From: Formivibrio sp.
GTDB lineage: Bacteria; Pseudomonadota; Gammaproteobacteria; Burkholderiales; Chitinibacteraceae
Direction of reading: 5' to 3'
Assembly (NCBI GenBank): GCA_031291275.1
Contig: JARLJJ010000111.1
Coordinates: 1 to 49,951, forward strand
DNA length: 49,951 nt
In this document: positions 1 through 9,213 of the stretch, in pieces
How the letters are laid out: the number at the start of each line of letters is the position of its first letter
How positions within the stretch are numbered: the first letter of the stretch is position 1
Translations under genes and position numbers: made by a program
The notes under the pieces: model-generated
The model's database searches: none
What the model saw: only the letters and a program-made list of their open reading frames with translations
Told to the model about the DNA's origin: nothing

Positions 1-622
1 CAGCAAAACCGGCTTCCAGATTCCAGCGCTGGGCATGTTGCAAGATGATGCTCTTGAGTTTGCTACCATTGGCTTCGATCAATTCGCAAGGCAGGAATAC
101 CAAGCCCGGTGCAGCGGCACCGCCCATTTTCTGGTAGCGGGCGTAGAGCAATGCAGCCATCTGCGCCGGGAAGCTCTGTTGGATCTGGCCTGAGGTGTAG
201 GCTTCCTCAAGATCGGCAATGCCAGCTTCGGTGGTATTGGAAACAACAAAACGCAGGGCAGTGGAGGTCGCCAATTCCAGCATGCGGTTCCATTGAGCGT
301 GCGGGTTGATGGCTTCAGAGATGCAGCTCACCACGCGACGGTTTTCGACGGTCTCGCCGTTTTCGATGCCGCGCAACAGGACAGTGTACAAACCGCCTTG
401 CTCGTTCAATTTCTCAGCCAAACCGCGTGCCAGTGGTTGGGCCACCGCAACGTTACCGTTGAATTTTCCCTGCTCGTTGGCAACATCAATCATCCAATCC
501 ACAAAACCGCGCAGGAAGTTGCCTTCACCGATTTGCAGAATATTGATCGGGCCAGCTTGGGTTGGGGCGTGGGCAACGTTGAGTGTGCCAGCAGCGAGAG
601 TTTCACGGGTCAGCGCTTGCAT
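1..622 (-). CDS. uxaB: Tagaturonate reductase (altronate oxidoreductase), N-terminal part
   Basis: The gene is cut by the left window edge; about 207 N-terminal residues are visible. It starts at the ATG whose complement lies at 620-622, preceded by a GAGGAG ribosome-binding site. The protein has the polyol/mannitol dehydrogenase-type NAD-binding start ILQIGEGNFLRGFVDW (residues about 28-43), followed by the SNTTEAGI region. This matches UxaB, which reduces D-tagaturonate to D-altronate with NADH in galacturonate breakdown. The neighbouring kdgK and kdgR support the pathway. A mannonate oxidoreductase (UxuB) is the main alternative, but the N-terminal motif is closer to UxaB. The C-terminal domain lies outside the window. 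Confidence 0.85.
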   Translation of the reverse strand, partial: MQALTRETLAAGTLNVAHAPTQAGPINILQIGEGNFLRGFVDWMIDVANEQGKFNGNVAVAQPLARGLAEKLNEQGGLYTVLLRGIENGETVENRRVVSCISEAINPHAQWNRMLELATSTALRFVVSNTTEAGIADLEEAYTSGQIQQSFPAQMAALLYARYQKMGGAAAPGLVFLPCELIEANGSKLKSIILQHAQRWNLEAGFA

Positions 623-657
623 TGGGGGTGTCTCCTCAAAAACGGGTCAATGCGTTG

Positions 658-689
658 AAAAAAGACCGGGCAGCACATCGCCCCCGGTC
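658..689 (-). terminator. Rho-independent terminator between kdgK and uxaB
   Basis: Perfect 7-bp stem (gaccggg at 664-670, cccggtc at 683-689) with a 12-nt loop. On the minus strand it is followed by six T. It lies 33 bp downstream of the kdgK stop and 36 bp upstream of the uxaB start, so it should separate the two transcripts or attenuate read-through. Confidence 0.8.
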
Positions 690-721
690 AAATCAAAAAT
701 TAACAGTCTGCCTTTATTACC

Positions 722-1660
722 TCAAAGCAAATCAGCAGGCATTACTTCGCGTGGGATAATCGCACCAGGATATTGAATCACTACCGAAGCCATGCGTGCA
801 CCACTTCTTGCCGAGGCTTCAGGGTCACTCCCGGTTAAACGAGCAGACAAATATCCAGCCGCGAAAGAATCACCAGCGGCAGTGGTATCAACAACTTTAT
901 CCACCTTGCAAGCCGGCACATACACGGGGTCAGATCCGGTCACACGAATGATGGCTGGTTCGGCACCGCGCTTGATCACCACTTCCGGGGTTGGCAGTGC
1001 AAAAGTGCGCTCCAAGGCCTTCGATTCATCGGTGATACCGAACAACGCCATTTCATCGTCCAGCGTAATCATTGCAATATCGGCCATTTCATAGGCATGG
1101 GCGTACCACGCGCGGGCTTCAACTGTAACCGGCCAAAGACGCGGACGATAGTTGTTGTCAAAAATCACTTTACCGCCACGCTCACGCAGGCGAGCTGCGG
1201 CACTAAACAAACGATCACGTGCAGTTGCATCCAGAATAGCCAAGCTGATGCCGCTGAAATACAAGGCGTCAATATCGTCCAACTGCTCTTCCAGAGGGCT
1301 GGTAGCACAGTTGAAATAAGCTTTGGCAGCGCTCATGTCTCGCCAGTAATGGAAAGTACGCTCACCAGTTTCGTCGACCTGAATGGTGTACAGGCCTGGC
1401 ATACGCCCTTGCTCACGAATGATCAGACTGGTGTCGATTCCTTCAGATGTCCAAGCCTTGACCATGGCATCGCTAAACGGATCAATGCCCAGATCAGTTG
1501 CATAAGACACTTGCATGCCTTTGTGGCTAGCAAGGCGGGAGAGATAAACCGCTGTATTCAGCGTATCTCCACCAAACGCCTGTTGCATTACTCCAAACAT
1601 CTGGCCACGCAATTCGATCATGCATTCGCCCAGTAGGGCTATTCGGCAAACTCGCTTCAT
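722..1660 (-). CDS. kdgK: 2-keto-3-deoxygluconate kinase
   Basis: A 312-residue PfkB/ribokinase-family sugar kinase. It phosphorylates 2-dehydro-3-deoxy-D-gluconate to KDPG, feeding hexuronates into the Entner-Doudoroff lower branch. The sequence shows GECMIEL near the N terminus, FGGDTLNTAVYLSRL, the substrate-side stretch PGLYTIQVDETGERTFHYWR and the ATP/anion-hole motif DTTAAGDSF at residues 258-266, with D264 as the expected catalytic base. Length and motifs match enterobacterial KdgK along the whole protein. The start is an ATG; the ribosome-binding site is weak. It lies downstream of kdgR, 80 bp apart, in the same direction. Confidence 0.95.
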   Translation of the reverse strand: MKRVCRIALLGECMIELRGQMFGVMQQAFGGDTLNTAVYLSRLASHKGMQVSYATDLGIDPFSDAMVKAWTSEGIDTSLIIREQGRMPGLYTIQVDETGERTFHYWRDMSAAKAYFNCATSPLEEQLDDIDALYFSGISLAILDATARDRLFSAAARLRERGGKVIFDNNYRPRLWPVTVEARAWYAHAYEMADIAMITLDDEMALFGITDESKALERTFALPTPEVVIKRGAEPAIIRVTGSDPVYVPACKVDKVVDTTAAGDSFAAGYLSARLTGSDPEASARSGARMASVVIQYPGAIIPREVMPADLL

Positions 1661-1740
1661 TTCGTAAAAAACCCTGCTCTGTGAGACGCCTCAAAGGCAT
1701 CAGCATTAGTACAACCGGAGCAGAGAAAAGCTCCGATCCA

Positions 1741-2667
1741 TCAGAAGGGATAATCCGTGCAGCCCAACTGGCCTGATATGTTGCGGGCAGTTTGATGCAG
1801 CATAGAAACGTACTCTCCCTGGCGGACCGAATTGTATCTGAATACTGGTAAGGCCATACTTAGACCCGCGACAACATTATGCAAAAAATCAAAGATTGGA
1901 ACCGCCAAACAACACAAATTTTGATCAAATTCTTGTAGATCAAGCGCAAAACCCTGTTGACGGGTGCGTTCAAGATCCTCACGAAGACTGATTTGATCCC
2001 GATGAGTAGCAGGCTGAACTGGTCTGATTTGCATACCAGATAGGAGAGTATCAGAAATTTCTATCGGGGTGAATGCCAAAAGCACCTTTCCGACGGCCGA
2101 GCAATAAGCAGGGATTCGCTGCCCTATCCTAAAACCCAAGTTCAGAATACCAGGTGAGTTCACTTTGTGGATGTAGACAACTTCGCTGTCAACCAGAGAT
2201 GCCAGATGCAAAGTTTCTTCACAGCGCACAGAGAGTAGTTGCATCTGCACATCAGCGATCCGAAGCAAATCTGGATATGCAAGCGCTTTGGTCCCTAATT
2301 CATAAAGCCGCATGGTCAAGCCATAGCGCTCGCTTTCCTGCTCCTGTTGAACATATCCCAACGTTTTCATTGTTTGCAAAAAACGGTATACCGTTGCCTT
2401 GGGCATTGCCAAACGTTGGGAAATGTCAGAAACACCCATCATGCGTTGATCTGTGAGAACTTGCAGAATACCAAACACCTTGAGCACCGCAGCAACAGAC
2501 TCCGGCTGACGCTCATCCTCAACATCCCTCCCCTCCTGTTCACCGGACAGATTCGATGCCCCTGGGCGCATTTTCGACAAAGACAAGGCACGTCCTTGTC
2601 GTTTGCTATTCCGGGATCGATCGCGTCCATGAATTGAAACGCTGTTTTCAGCCATTAGAGAAGCCAT
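1741..2667 (-). CDS. kdgR: IclR-family regulator of KDG/pectin catabolism, KdgR type
   Basis: A 308-residue IclR-family repressor. From about residue 53 (QPESVAAVLKVFGILQ) to the C-terminal DYPF it follows enterobacterial KdgR closely. The winged helix-turn-helix lies at about 70-125 (MPKATVYRFLQTMKTLGYV), followed by the effector-binding domain with the CLAVPIFD segment. KdgR proteins repress uronate and pectin catabolic genes and release DNA on binding KDG, so control of kdgK and uxaB next door is expected. Unusual: about 45 extra basic, low-complexity residues precede the usual start. The ATG at 2667 has a GAGGT ribosome-binding site at good spacing, which favours the long form. Confidence 0.9.
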   Translation of the reverse strand: MASLMAENSVSIHGRDRSRNSKRQGRALSLSKMRPGASNLSGEQEGRDVEDERQPESVAAVLKVFGILQVLTDQRMMGVSDISQRLAMPKATVYRFLQTMKTLGYVQQEQESERYGLTMRLYELGTKALAYPDLLRIADVQMQLLSVRCEETLHLASLVDSEVVYIHKVNSPGILNLGFRIGQRIPAYCSAVGKVLLAFTPIEISDTLLSGMQIRPVQPATHRDQISLREDLERTRQQGFALDLQEFDQNLCCLAVPIFDFLHNVVAGLSMALPVFRYNSVRQGEYVSMLHQTARNISGQLGCTDYPF

Positions 2668-2841
2668 TCTATTACCTCAATCAAAACAGAAAACCTCACT
2701 AAATCAACGCAGTGAAGTACCTAAAACATAAGCCAAACCATGCGCCAGCCAGTGGCTTAATGGTCCGACCTCTCAAAAGAGAGAATATCCGTTTACTGAA
2801 AAAGGGTAAAGAAATGTCAGACAAGATGGATTCGAAGACAA

Positions 2842-2871
2842 AAAAAGAGGGAGCAAATGCTCCCTCTTTTT
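2842..2871 (-). terminator. Rho-independent terminator, near-symmetrical
   Basis: Inverted repeat aaaaagagggagca/tgctccctcttttt around 2856-2857. On the minus strand the GC stem is followed by a T run, placing it directly after the GntR regulator gene. It also has a T run on the plus strand, but no plus-strand gene needs it. Confidence 0.85.
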
Positions 2872-2889
2872 ACGCAGTACCCATGGAAA

Positions 2890-3600
2890 CTACACGCTGA
2901 ACCGCTTAATTACGTGTGACTGGTGCATCTTCATGGCTTCGCGCGCAGCATCAGCATCGCCCGCCCGAATAGCATCAAGAACAGCTCGATGATCTTCCAC
3001 CGTTTGCAATTTTAAATCTCGCTTACTGAAATGCTTTTCTGCACGGCGGAAAATCGGTGAAAACCGACGCTTTCTCAAGCCTTCAACTAATTCCACAAGC
3101 ACATAGTTACCTGTGGCTTCAGCAATTCTCATGTGGAACAGCCAATCTGCCTGGGAAAGTGCATCTTCATTCAATGGCAAAGGTGAATTAACAACTTCAG
3201 CCATCCGATTTACCGTTTCCTCAATACCGGCAATCTGGGCAGGTGTTGCATTCTTCGCTGCAATCGCCGCCACTTCACCCTCCAAAAGTGAGCGTGCGCC
3301 AATCAACTGAAACGGGCTGTCATAGTCCTGATCTTCTTCATCATCCAGAACTCCATGCCCATGGCCATCATCGGGAGAAAGAACCATCACACCATTTCCC
3401 ACACGAATTTCTACCAGTCCCGAAACCTCCAAGGCGATCAGAGCCTCTCTGACAGAAGAGCGGCTTACGCCCAATTGATGAGCAAGATCGCGCTCTGCAG
3501 GCAGGTAGGTACCAGGAGAAAATTCGCCTGACTTGATATGGTTGGCAATCAAATCAGCAATTTGTTTATAAAGGCGTTTGGGTTGAAGTGTAGGTAGCAC
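2890..3600 (-). CDS. GntR-family (FadR subfamily) regulator, ExuR/UxuR-like
   Basis: Transcription factor with an N-terminal winged helix (LYKQIADLI, LPAERDLAHQLGVSRSSVREALIALEVSGLVEIRVGNG) and a C-terminal all-helical FCD ligand domain (SLLEGEVAAIAA, then HMRIAEATGN and DHRAVLDAI). The FadR-type layout and the position beside kdgR/kdgK/uxaB suggest a hexuronate-responsive repressor like ExuR or UxuR. I chose the GTG at 3600 (236 residues) because it has a CAGGAA ribosome-binding site 6 bases upstream. A TTG at 3702 would give 270 residues with an unlikely, Cys/Ser-rich leader. The exact effector cannot be read from the sequence. Confidence 0.8.
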   Translation of the reverse strand: MLPTLQPKRLYKQIADLIANHIKSGEFSPGTYLPAERDLAHQLGVSRSSVREALIALEVSGLVEIRVGNGVMVLSPDDGHGHGVLDDEEDQDYDSPFQLIGARSLLEGEVAAIAAKNATPAQIAGIEETVNRMAEVVNSPLPLNEDALSQADWLFHMRIAEATGNYVLVELVEGLRKRRFSPIFRRAEKHFSKRDLKLQTVEDHRAVLDAIRAGDADAAREAMKMHQSHVIKRFSV

Positions 3601-3769
3601 AAAAATTTCCTGTCTCGTTTTCACCCAGCCAAAACAGCTGGAAGGACTAAAAATGCTCTTGCATTTGGTACTTCTAGTAGGGCGGCAAACATGAGCGGAC
3701 AACCACCTGATTCAAGCACCTAGCAATTTCTTCTATATATTACACCACGGCAAGTCGATGAAATCCCGT

Positions 3770-4912
3770 TCAATCCAGAGTACGCCGAAAGCGTTTAAGA
3801 CCGATACCCATCACCAGAACCATAAACAGCAATAGAGGCCAAAGATTGGGCCACACTTCCAGCAAATTGTTCCCCTTTAACATCACCCCCCGACTTACTC
3901 GCATAAAATGGGTCAACGGTAAAATCTCACCAATAGCCTGTGCCCATTGCGGCATACCTCTGAACGGAAACATAAAACCGGACAGTAACATTGAAGGCAG
4001 AAAGAAGAAAAAAGTCATTTGCAAAGCTTGCATCTGGTTGCGGGCCACGCTGGAAATCGTAATTCCTACGACCAGATTAGTGGCAATGAAGATAAAAACG
4101 ACGCCTGCCAGCAGCCATAAACCTCCAACAAAGGGCACATCGAACAGCCATCTTGCCGCCACCAGAATCAGTACCATCGATGCCAAGCCCATCAGGATAT
4201 AAGGCACAATTTTGCCAACCATGACTTCAAGTGGCCGCACTGGTGTAGCCAGCAAATTTTCCATCGTGCCGCGTTCAGCCTCGCGAGTCAGCCCCAAGGC
4301 CGTCGACATGATCATGGTCATGGTCAGAATCACCCCCATCAAACCAGGTACGACGTTGTATTGTGATAAGCCCTCAGGATTGTAGCGTCGATGGATAATC
4401 AAATCGACCGGCGCTTCCCCCCTATTTACCCCTCCCGTCACGCCTTTCAGATCATGGCGCAACATGCCATCGACCAAAAATTGAATCGCCGCAATCGCAT
4501 TGCCCGTTGCCGCAGGATCGGTTGCATCCGCCTCGACCAGCAACTGAGGGCGCTCACCTCGCAGAATTTTGCGCGAAAAATCAGCCGGTATCGTGACTGC
4601 AAACTGCACCTGACCAAGTGCAAGCAACTCGTCTGCTTCACGATCACCGACAGAAGTTGAAATCACGTCAAAATATCCTGTATTGATCAGTGACTGCACC
4701 ACACTACGCGCGAACGTGCTTTGCTCATGAGTCACGACGACCGTTGGCAGCCGTTTCGGATCTCCGTTGATAGCATAACCAAACAACATCAACTGGAGCA
4801 GTGGAACACCCACCAGCATGGCAAAAGTCAAACGATCACGTCGAATCTGAATGAATTCCTTTTTCACGATAGCCAGCAAGCGGGCCATGCTGAATCGATT
4901 CATATTCCACAC
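3770..4912 (-). CDS. ABC-2 type efflux permease (YbhR/YbhS-like)
   Basis: A 380-residue inner-membrane permease. It has one N-terminal transmembrane segment (FAMLVGVPLLQLMLFGYAI), a large extracytoplasmic domain of about 130 residues, then five hydrophobic segments in the C-terminal half, including LMGVILTMTMIMSTALGL. REAERGTMENLLATPVRP is the conserved ABC-2 cytoplasmic loop. It ends an operon with an ATPase and a membrane-fusion protein, so it is the transmembrane half of a tripartite exporter. The substrate is not evident; relatives export drugs, cations or envelope molecules. Only one permease gene is present, so a homodimer is implied, unlike the paired YbhS/YbhR. Confidence 0.88.
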   Translation of the reverse strand: MWNMNRFSMARLLAIVKKEFIQIRRDRLTFAMLVGVPLLQLMLFGYAINGDPKRLPTVVVTHEQSTFARSVVQSLINTGYFDVISTSVGDREADELLALGQVQFAVTIPADFSRKILRGERPQLLVEADATDPAATGNAIAAIQFLVDGMLRHDLKGVTGGVNRGEAPVDLIIHRRYNPEGLSQYNVVPGLMGVILTMTMIMSTALGLTREAERGTMENLLATPVRPLEVMVGKIVPYILMGLASMVLILVAARWLFDVPFVGGLWLLAGVVFIFIATNLVVGITISSVARNQMQALQMTFFFFLPSMLLSGFMFPFRGMPQWAQAIGEILPLTHFMRVSRGVMLKGNNLLEVWPNLWPLLLFMVLVMGIGLKRFRRTLD

Positions 4913-4943
4913 CCGGCCAAGATAGGCTGGGAAAAATTTATCT

Positions 4944-5873
4944 TCATTCGAAGTTATCCTGTGCTTTGCCCATCAAATGAATAAACAGATCTTCCAACTG
5001 CAGCTTGCCCAACATCCATTGCTGCACCGAGTTTGTTCGAAATGGGGCAATCGCCGCATCCAGCTCCAGTTCGCGCTCTCCACTGACATGCAGCGTGTTA
5101 CCAAAACGCGTCACCATGGTCACGCCACTCTTTCCATGCAACTCATCAGCCAAGCGATTGAGCGCTTCACCTGTCACATACCAGGTTACAAAATTACTCC
5201 GTTCCACCAACTCATTAGGCGTGCCCAATGCCATCAGGCGGCCATAGGCGATATAGCCCAAGCGATGGCAACGTTCAGCCTCATCCATATAATGGGTCGA
5301 GACAAGCACTGTGATGCCGTTGGCTGCCAATTTATGGATTTCTTCCCAGAAATCACGCCGCGCCTTTGGATCGACGCCCGCAGTTGGCTCATCAAGAAGC
5401 AACAATCTGGGCTCATGCAACATGCAGGAAGCCAATGCCAGACGCTGTTTCCAGCCGCCGGAAAGACCGCCAGCCAACTGGTGCTGCCGCGCCTGCAGCC
5501 CGAGACGTTCCAATGCCAGATCAACCCGGTGCCTACGCTGGTCCATCTGGTAGATTTGCGCGATGAAATCAAGATTTTCGCGAATGCTTAAATCTTCATA
5601 CAAGCCAAAACGTTGAGTCATATACCCGACTTCACGCTTGATGGCAGAAGCTTCGCGCAGGATGTTATAGCCCAGCGTATGCCCTTCCCCGCCGTCGGGC
5701 GTGAGCAGGCCACACATCATGCGAAATGTCGTGGTTTTTCCACTCCCATTGGGGCCCAAAAAACCAAACACCTCACCACGTCGGACCTGCATGGAAAGCC
5801 CATCCACCACAGTCTTATCGCCATACCGCTTGGTCAACCCTTGGACATCAATGGCGAATTCCGATGGATTCAC
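4944..5873 (-). CDS. ABC transporter ATP-binding protein (YbhF/CcmA-like)
   Basis: A 309-residue ATPase with one nucleotide-binding domain: Walker A GPNGSGKTT, Q-loop GYMTQRFGLYEDL, signature LSGGWKQRLALA, Walker B LLLLDEPTAGVDP and H-loop VSTHYMDEAERC. A C-terminal tail of about 90 residues is typical of DrrA-type exporters. The Trp in the signature (LSGGW rather than LSGGQ) is characteristic of some drug-export ATPases. It overlaps the membrane-fusion gene by 4 bases and lies 31 bp before the permease gene. It powers the efflux pump formed by the three products. Confidence 0.93.
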   Translation of the reverse strand: MNPSEFAIDVQGLTKRYGDKTVVDGLSMQVRRGEVFGFLGPNGSGKTTTFRMMCGLLTPDGGEGHTLGYNILREASAIKREVGYMTQRFGLYEDLSIRENLDFIAQIYQMDQRRHRVDLALERLGLQARQHQLAGGLSGGWKQRLALASCMLHEPRLLLLDEPTAGVDPKARRDFWEEIHKLAANGITVLVSTHYMDEAERCHRLGYIAYGRLMALGTPNELVERSNFVTWYVTGEALNRLADELHGKSGVTMVTRFGNTLHVSGERELELDAAIAPFRTNSVQQWMLGKLQLEDLFIHLMGKAQDNFE

Positions 5874-6811
5874 TGCGGCAACTCCAGCAACACATCCACG
5901 GGCTGACCTGGGGACAAGGTTTGCCCTTGATCAGGCAGGGCCTCGACCATAAACACCAGTTTTGCGCGGTTTTCCTTGCTGTAAATTACTGGCGGGGTAA
6001 ATTCTGCGCTCTTGGCCACATAACTGACTTTGGCCGAAAAGGTTTTACAACCATCGCAACGAACCTGGATTTTTTCTCCTGGTCGAAACTGGTTGAGTTT
6101 GTCTTGCGGAACGAAAAATCGCACCTTAATTGCACCGGGCTCCTGCAGACTAACGACCGGACTTCCGGCGGGAACCCATTCACCGACCCGGTACAGCGTG
6201 TCATCCACCCATGCGCCAACGGGGGCGACAACGGCTTTCTGATCCAAACGCCACCTGGTTTGGATTAATTGTGCTTGCGCTGCAGCGACATCAGCCTTGG
6301 CAGCAGCTTGGGCATCAACCCGTGCTGCGAGCTTGGCAACCTTAAGCTGCGCAGCCACTTCCGCTAATTGGGCTTGTTCGGCACGAAGTTTGGATTGCAA
6401 CGCCTCAAGGCTCGCGCCACTGGTAAAGCCAGCATGTGCAAGCTCACCCTGACGCCGCAAATCACTTTGGGCCAGCGATAAACTGGCTTGCACGGCAGTC
6501 CGCTGCGCCTCCAGTACGGCAATTTCATCTTGGCGTTTGCCTTTAGCAAGATCAGCAGCTTGTGCCGTACTACGTTGCACCAGGGCTTTCGCCTCATTCA
6601 CAGCCGCCAATTCACTCTCTGCTTCAAGGACAAAGAGTGGCGCACCGACCTTGATTTCTGAGCCTTTACTTGCCGATAACTGCACCAACCGCCCGGCAAT
6701 CGGCGCGGCAACACGGGTATATTCCGCTTCGATATAGCCGGGTAGAACCTGTTTTTTTTCTTCAGTACAGGCAGCAAGCAGAACCATCAATAGCACAGCC
6801 ATGCGCTTCAT
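5870..6811 (-). CDS. HlyD-family membrane-fusion lipoprotein (YbhG-like)
   Basis: A 313-residue periplasmic adaptor. The signal peptide ends in a lipobox (LLAAC, Cys15), so the protein should be lipid-anchored. Next come the first half of a lipoyl domain (GYIEAEYTRVAAPIAGRLVQL), an Ala/Gln/Leu-rich coiled-coil hairpin (about residues 75-185) and the second half lipoyl/beta-barrel part (VVAPVGAWVDDTLYRVGEWV). It is the first gene of the operon, with a GGAGG ribosome-binding site. It should link the ABC permease to an outer-membrane channel encoded elsewhere. Confidence 0.9.
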   Translation of the reverse strand: MKRMAVLLMVLLAACTEEKKQVLPGYIEAEYTRVAAPIAGRLVQLSASKGSEIKVGAPLFVLEAESELAAVNEAKALVQRSTAQAADLAKGKRQDEIAVLEAQRTAVQASLSLAQSDLRRQGELAHAGFTSGASLEALQSKLRAEQAQLAEVAAQLKVAKLAARVDAQAAAKADVAAAQAQLIQTRWRLDQKAVVAPVGAWVDDTLYRVGEWVPAGSPVVSLQEPGAIKVRFFVPQDKLNQFRPGEKIQVRCDGCKTFSAKVSYVAKSAEFTPPVIYSKENRAKLVFMVEALPDQGQTLSPGQPVDVLLELPQ

Positions 6812-6840
6812 TACCGTCCTCCATTACCTGCAAGTCTTGG

Positions 6841-7239
6841 TCAAGAATTCTTTCTCTCAAAGAAGTGTAGCTGCCGCCGCCATTTTTTGGTGGGTCGACC
6901 GCGTACTTCCGGATGATCAAATTGGGGAGCCAGCGATTTTTCTTCAGCGACACGCGCCCGTTTCTCGGCACTTTCCGGCGTTTCCTCATACAGCGTGCGC
7001 GCCACATCCGCCGAACCGCGTTTATCTGCCAACCCGACTACTTTTATCTCGAATTCACCATGCGCAGCCTGGATGCGCAACATATCGCCCAAATGTACAG
7101 GGCGTGCAGGTTTGACCTTGTCGCCATTCAAATAGACATGACCGCCTTCGATCGCATCTGTAGCCATTGAACGTGTTTTGAAAAAACGTCCGGCCCATAA
7201 CCATTTATCCAACCGGATTTTGTCGGCGGGCTCAGCCAC
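6841..7239 (-). CDS. hslR: Heat shock protein 15, S4-domain RNA-binding protein
   Basis: A 132-residue protein with an N-terminal S4 domain (IRLDKWLWAGRFFKTRSMATDAIEGGHVYLNGDKVKPARPV) and a basic C-terminal tail ending in RPTKKWRRQLHFFERKNS. This is the Hsp15 layout. Hsp15 binds the free 50S subunit carrying a nascent chain and helps recycle stalled ribosomes. The gene lies 29 bp upstream of the efflux operon on the same strand and just after a terminator behind typA. Confidence 0.92.
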   Translation of the reverse strand: MAEPADKIRLDKWLWAGRFFKTRSMATDAIEGGHVYLNGDKVKPARPVHLGDMLRIQAAHGEFEIKVVGLADKRGSADVARTLYEETPESAEKRARVAEEKSLAPQFDHPEVRGRPTKKWRRQLHFFERKNS

Positions 7240-7260
7240 TATGATTCCACTCCAGATGTG

Positions 7261-7285
7261 AAAACTCCCCGACTTGCGGGGAGTT
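7261..7285 (-). terminator. Rho-independent terminator after typA
   Basis: Perfect 9-bp stem aactccccg (7263-7271) / cggggagtt (7277-7285) with a 5-nt loop, ending in four T on the minus strand. It sits 10 bp after the typA stop. Confidence 0.8.
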
Positions 7286-7295
7286 GATATTACTT

Positions 7296-9110
7296 TTATT
7301 CAGCGGCCTTGTAAGCTCTGCGGCGTTCGTGTTCCAACAAAAAGCGCTTGCGGATACGGATAGTGACCGGCGTAATTTCGACCAATTCATCATCATCGAT
7401 GAACTCCACAGCCGATTCCAGCGTCAGCTTGATCGGAGTGGTCAGGCGAACAGCTTCATCGGTACTGGAGGTACGAATGTTGGTCAGTTTCTTGCCCTTG
7501 ATCGGATTTACCACCAGGTCGTTGTCGCGGCTGTGGATACCGATGATCATGCCTTCATACAGCTTGTCGCCCGGACTAACAAACATGCGACCACGATCTT
7601 CCAGGTTCCACAGGGCATACGCCACGGCATCGCCGTTATCCTGGGAGATCAATACGCCATTGTGACGGCCAGGCATATCCGGCTTGACTGGCGCGTAGTC
7701 GTCGAATACATGACTCATCAAACCAGTGCCACGAGTCATGGTCATGAAGTCGCCCTGGAAACCGATCAATCCGCGTGCCGGGATATGGTATTCCAGACGG
7801 GTACGGCCCATGCCATCGGATTCCATATTGGTCAGCTCGCCACGACGACGGCCGATTTCTTCCATGACGGCGCCTTGGTGATTGTCTTCCAGATCAATGG
7901 ACAGATTTTCGTACGGCTCGCATTTCTCACCGTTAATGGTCTTGTACACCACACGCGGCTTGCCCACGGCCAGTTCGAAACCTTCACGGCGCATGGTTTC
8001 CAGCAAAATGGTCAAGTGCAATTCGCCACGACCTGATACGCGAAAGATATCGGTATCCTCGGTATCTTCAACACGTAATGCCACGTTTACCAGCAATTCT
8101 TTGGTCAGACGCTCGCGAATCTGGCGGCTGGTTACGAACTTGCCTTCCGTGCCGGCAAGTGGTGAGGTGTTCACCATGAAATCCATATTCAGCGTTGGCT
8201 CATCCACACCCATGATCGGCAAACCAATAGGGTTTTCTCTGTCCGCAATGGTAATGCCGATACCGATCTCATCGATGCCGGAAATGATCACGATATCGCC
8301 GGCCTCGGCTTCTTCAACCGGAACGCGCTCCAAGCCCTGGAAGCCCAGCACCTGGTTGATACGGCCTTGGCCAACCTGATCTTCGTGGTTCATCACGGAG
8401 ACCAGCTGTCCGGGGCGAATGCGGCCATTCAGCACGCGACCCACGCCCAAACGACCGGTATAAGTTGAGTAGTCGAGCTGGGCAATCTGCAATTGCAGCG
8501 GAGCATCAGGATCGCCCTTGGGCGGAGCAACGTGAGAAAGGATGGTATCCAACAGCGGGCGCATGTTTTCCGACGTTTCTTTCAGGTCGAGCATGGCATA
8601 GCCATTCAATGCCGAAGCGTAAACAATCGGGAAATCAAGCTGTTCGTCGGTAGCACCCAACTTCACGAACAAGTCGAAGGTATGGTTAACAACCCAGTCC
8701 GCACGCGCACCGGGACGGTCGACCTTGTTGATCACAACGATGGGCTTCAGACCCAGCGCCAGTGCTTTTTTGGTCACGAAGCGCGTTTGCGGCATCGGGC
8801 CTTCAACAGCATCAACCAGCAGCAGCACACTGTCGACCATGCCAAGCACGCGCTCGACTTCACCGCCAAAGTCCGCATGGCCCGGGGTATCAACAATATT
8901 GATATGCACGCCTTCGTATTCGATGGCGGTATTCTTGGCCAGAATCGTGATGCCACGCTCTTTTTCAAGATCGTTGGAATCCATGACGCGTTCGTCGATT
9001 TGCTGGTTGTCGCGGAAGGTGCCGGATTGGCGCAGGAGTTTGTCAACCAGGGTTGTCTTGCCGTGGTCAACGTGGGCAATAATGGCGATATTACGAATGG
9101 CGCGGGTCAT
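7296..9110 (-). CDS. typA: Translational GTPase TypA/BipA
   Basis: A 604-residue translation-factor GTPase of usual family length. G1 is [10 protein letters not shown] (residues 12-21), switch I ends at RGITI, G3 is DTPGHADF and G4 is NKVDRPGA. The C-terminal EF-G-like domains include [21 protein letters not shown] and the TypA-specific tail. BipA binds 70S/50S ribosomes and aids large-subunit assembly and stress adaptation. It is monocistronic or first in its transcript, with a terminator directly behind it. Confidence 0.97.
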   Translation of the reverse strand: MTRAIRNIAIIAHVDHGKTTLVDKLLRQSGTFRDNQQIDERVMDSNDLEKERGITILAKNTAIEYEGVHINIVDTPGHADFGGEVERVLGMVDSVLLLVDAVEGPMPQTRFVTKKALALGLKPIVVINKVDRPGARADWVVNHTFDLFVKLGATDEQLDFPIVYASALNGYAMLDLKETSENMRPLLDTILSHVAPPKGDPDAPLQLQIAQLDYSTYTGRLGVGRVLNGRIRPGQLVSVMNHEDQVGQGRINQVLGFQGLERVPVEEAEAGDIVIISGIDEIGIGITIADRENPIGLPIMGVDEPTLNMDFMVNTSPLAGTEGKFVTSRQIRERLTKELLVNVALRVEDTEDTDIFRVSGRGELHLTILLETMRREGFELAVGKPRVVYKTINGEKCEPYENLSIDLEDNHQGAVMEEIGRRRGELTNMESDGMGRTRLEYHIPARGLIGFQGDFMTMTRGTGLMSHVFDDYAPVKPDMPGRHNGVLISQDNGDAVAYALWNLEDRGRMFVSPGDKLYEGMIIGIHSRDNDLVVNPIKGKKLTNIRTSSTDEAVRLTTPIKLTLESAVEFIDDDELVEITPVTIRIRKRFLLEHERRRAYKAAE

Positions 9111-9213
9111 GGATCGATTCTAAGGACTTTGGGAAACCGTGGATTTTAGCACGTCAAAGCTACTTTTCCATGACAAAGGCACTATTTCCTTTTTAAGACA
9201 GCGATTTGCCTGC

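Noticed and set aside
1716..1735. Small hairpin cggagc/gctccg between kdgR and kdgK
   Set aside because: Only 6 bp with an 8-nt loop and no T run, so neither a terminator nor an operator is supported.
2712..2900. A 62-residue plus-strand open frame between kdgR and the GntR gene
   Set aside because: It reads straight through the terminator hairpin at 2842-2871 and has no family match.
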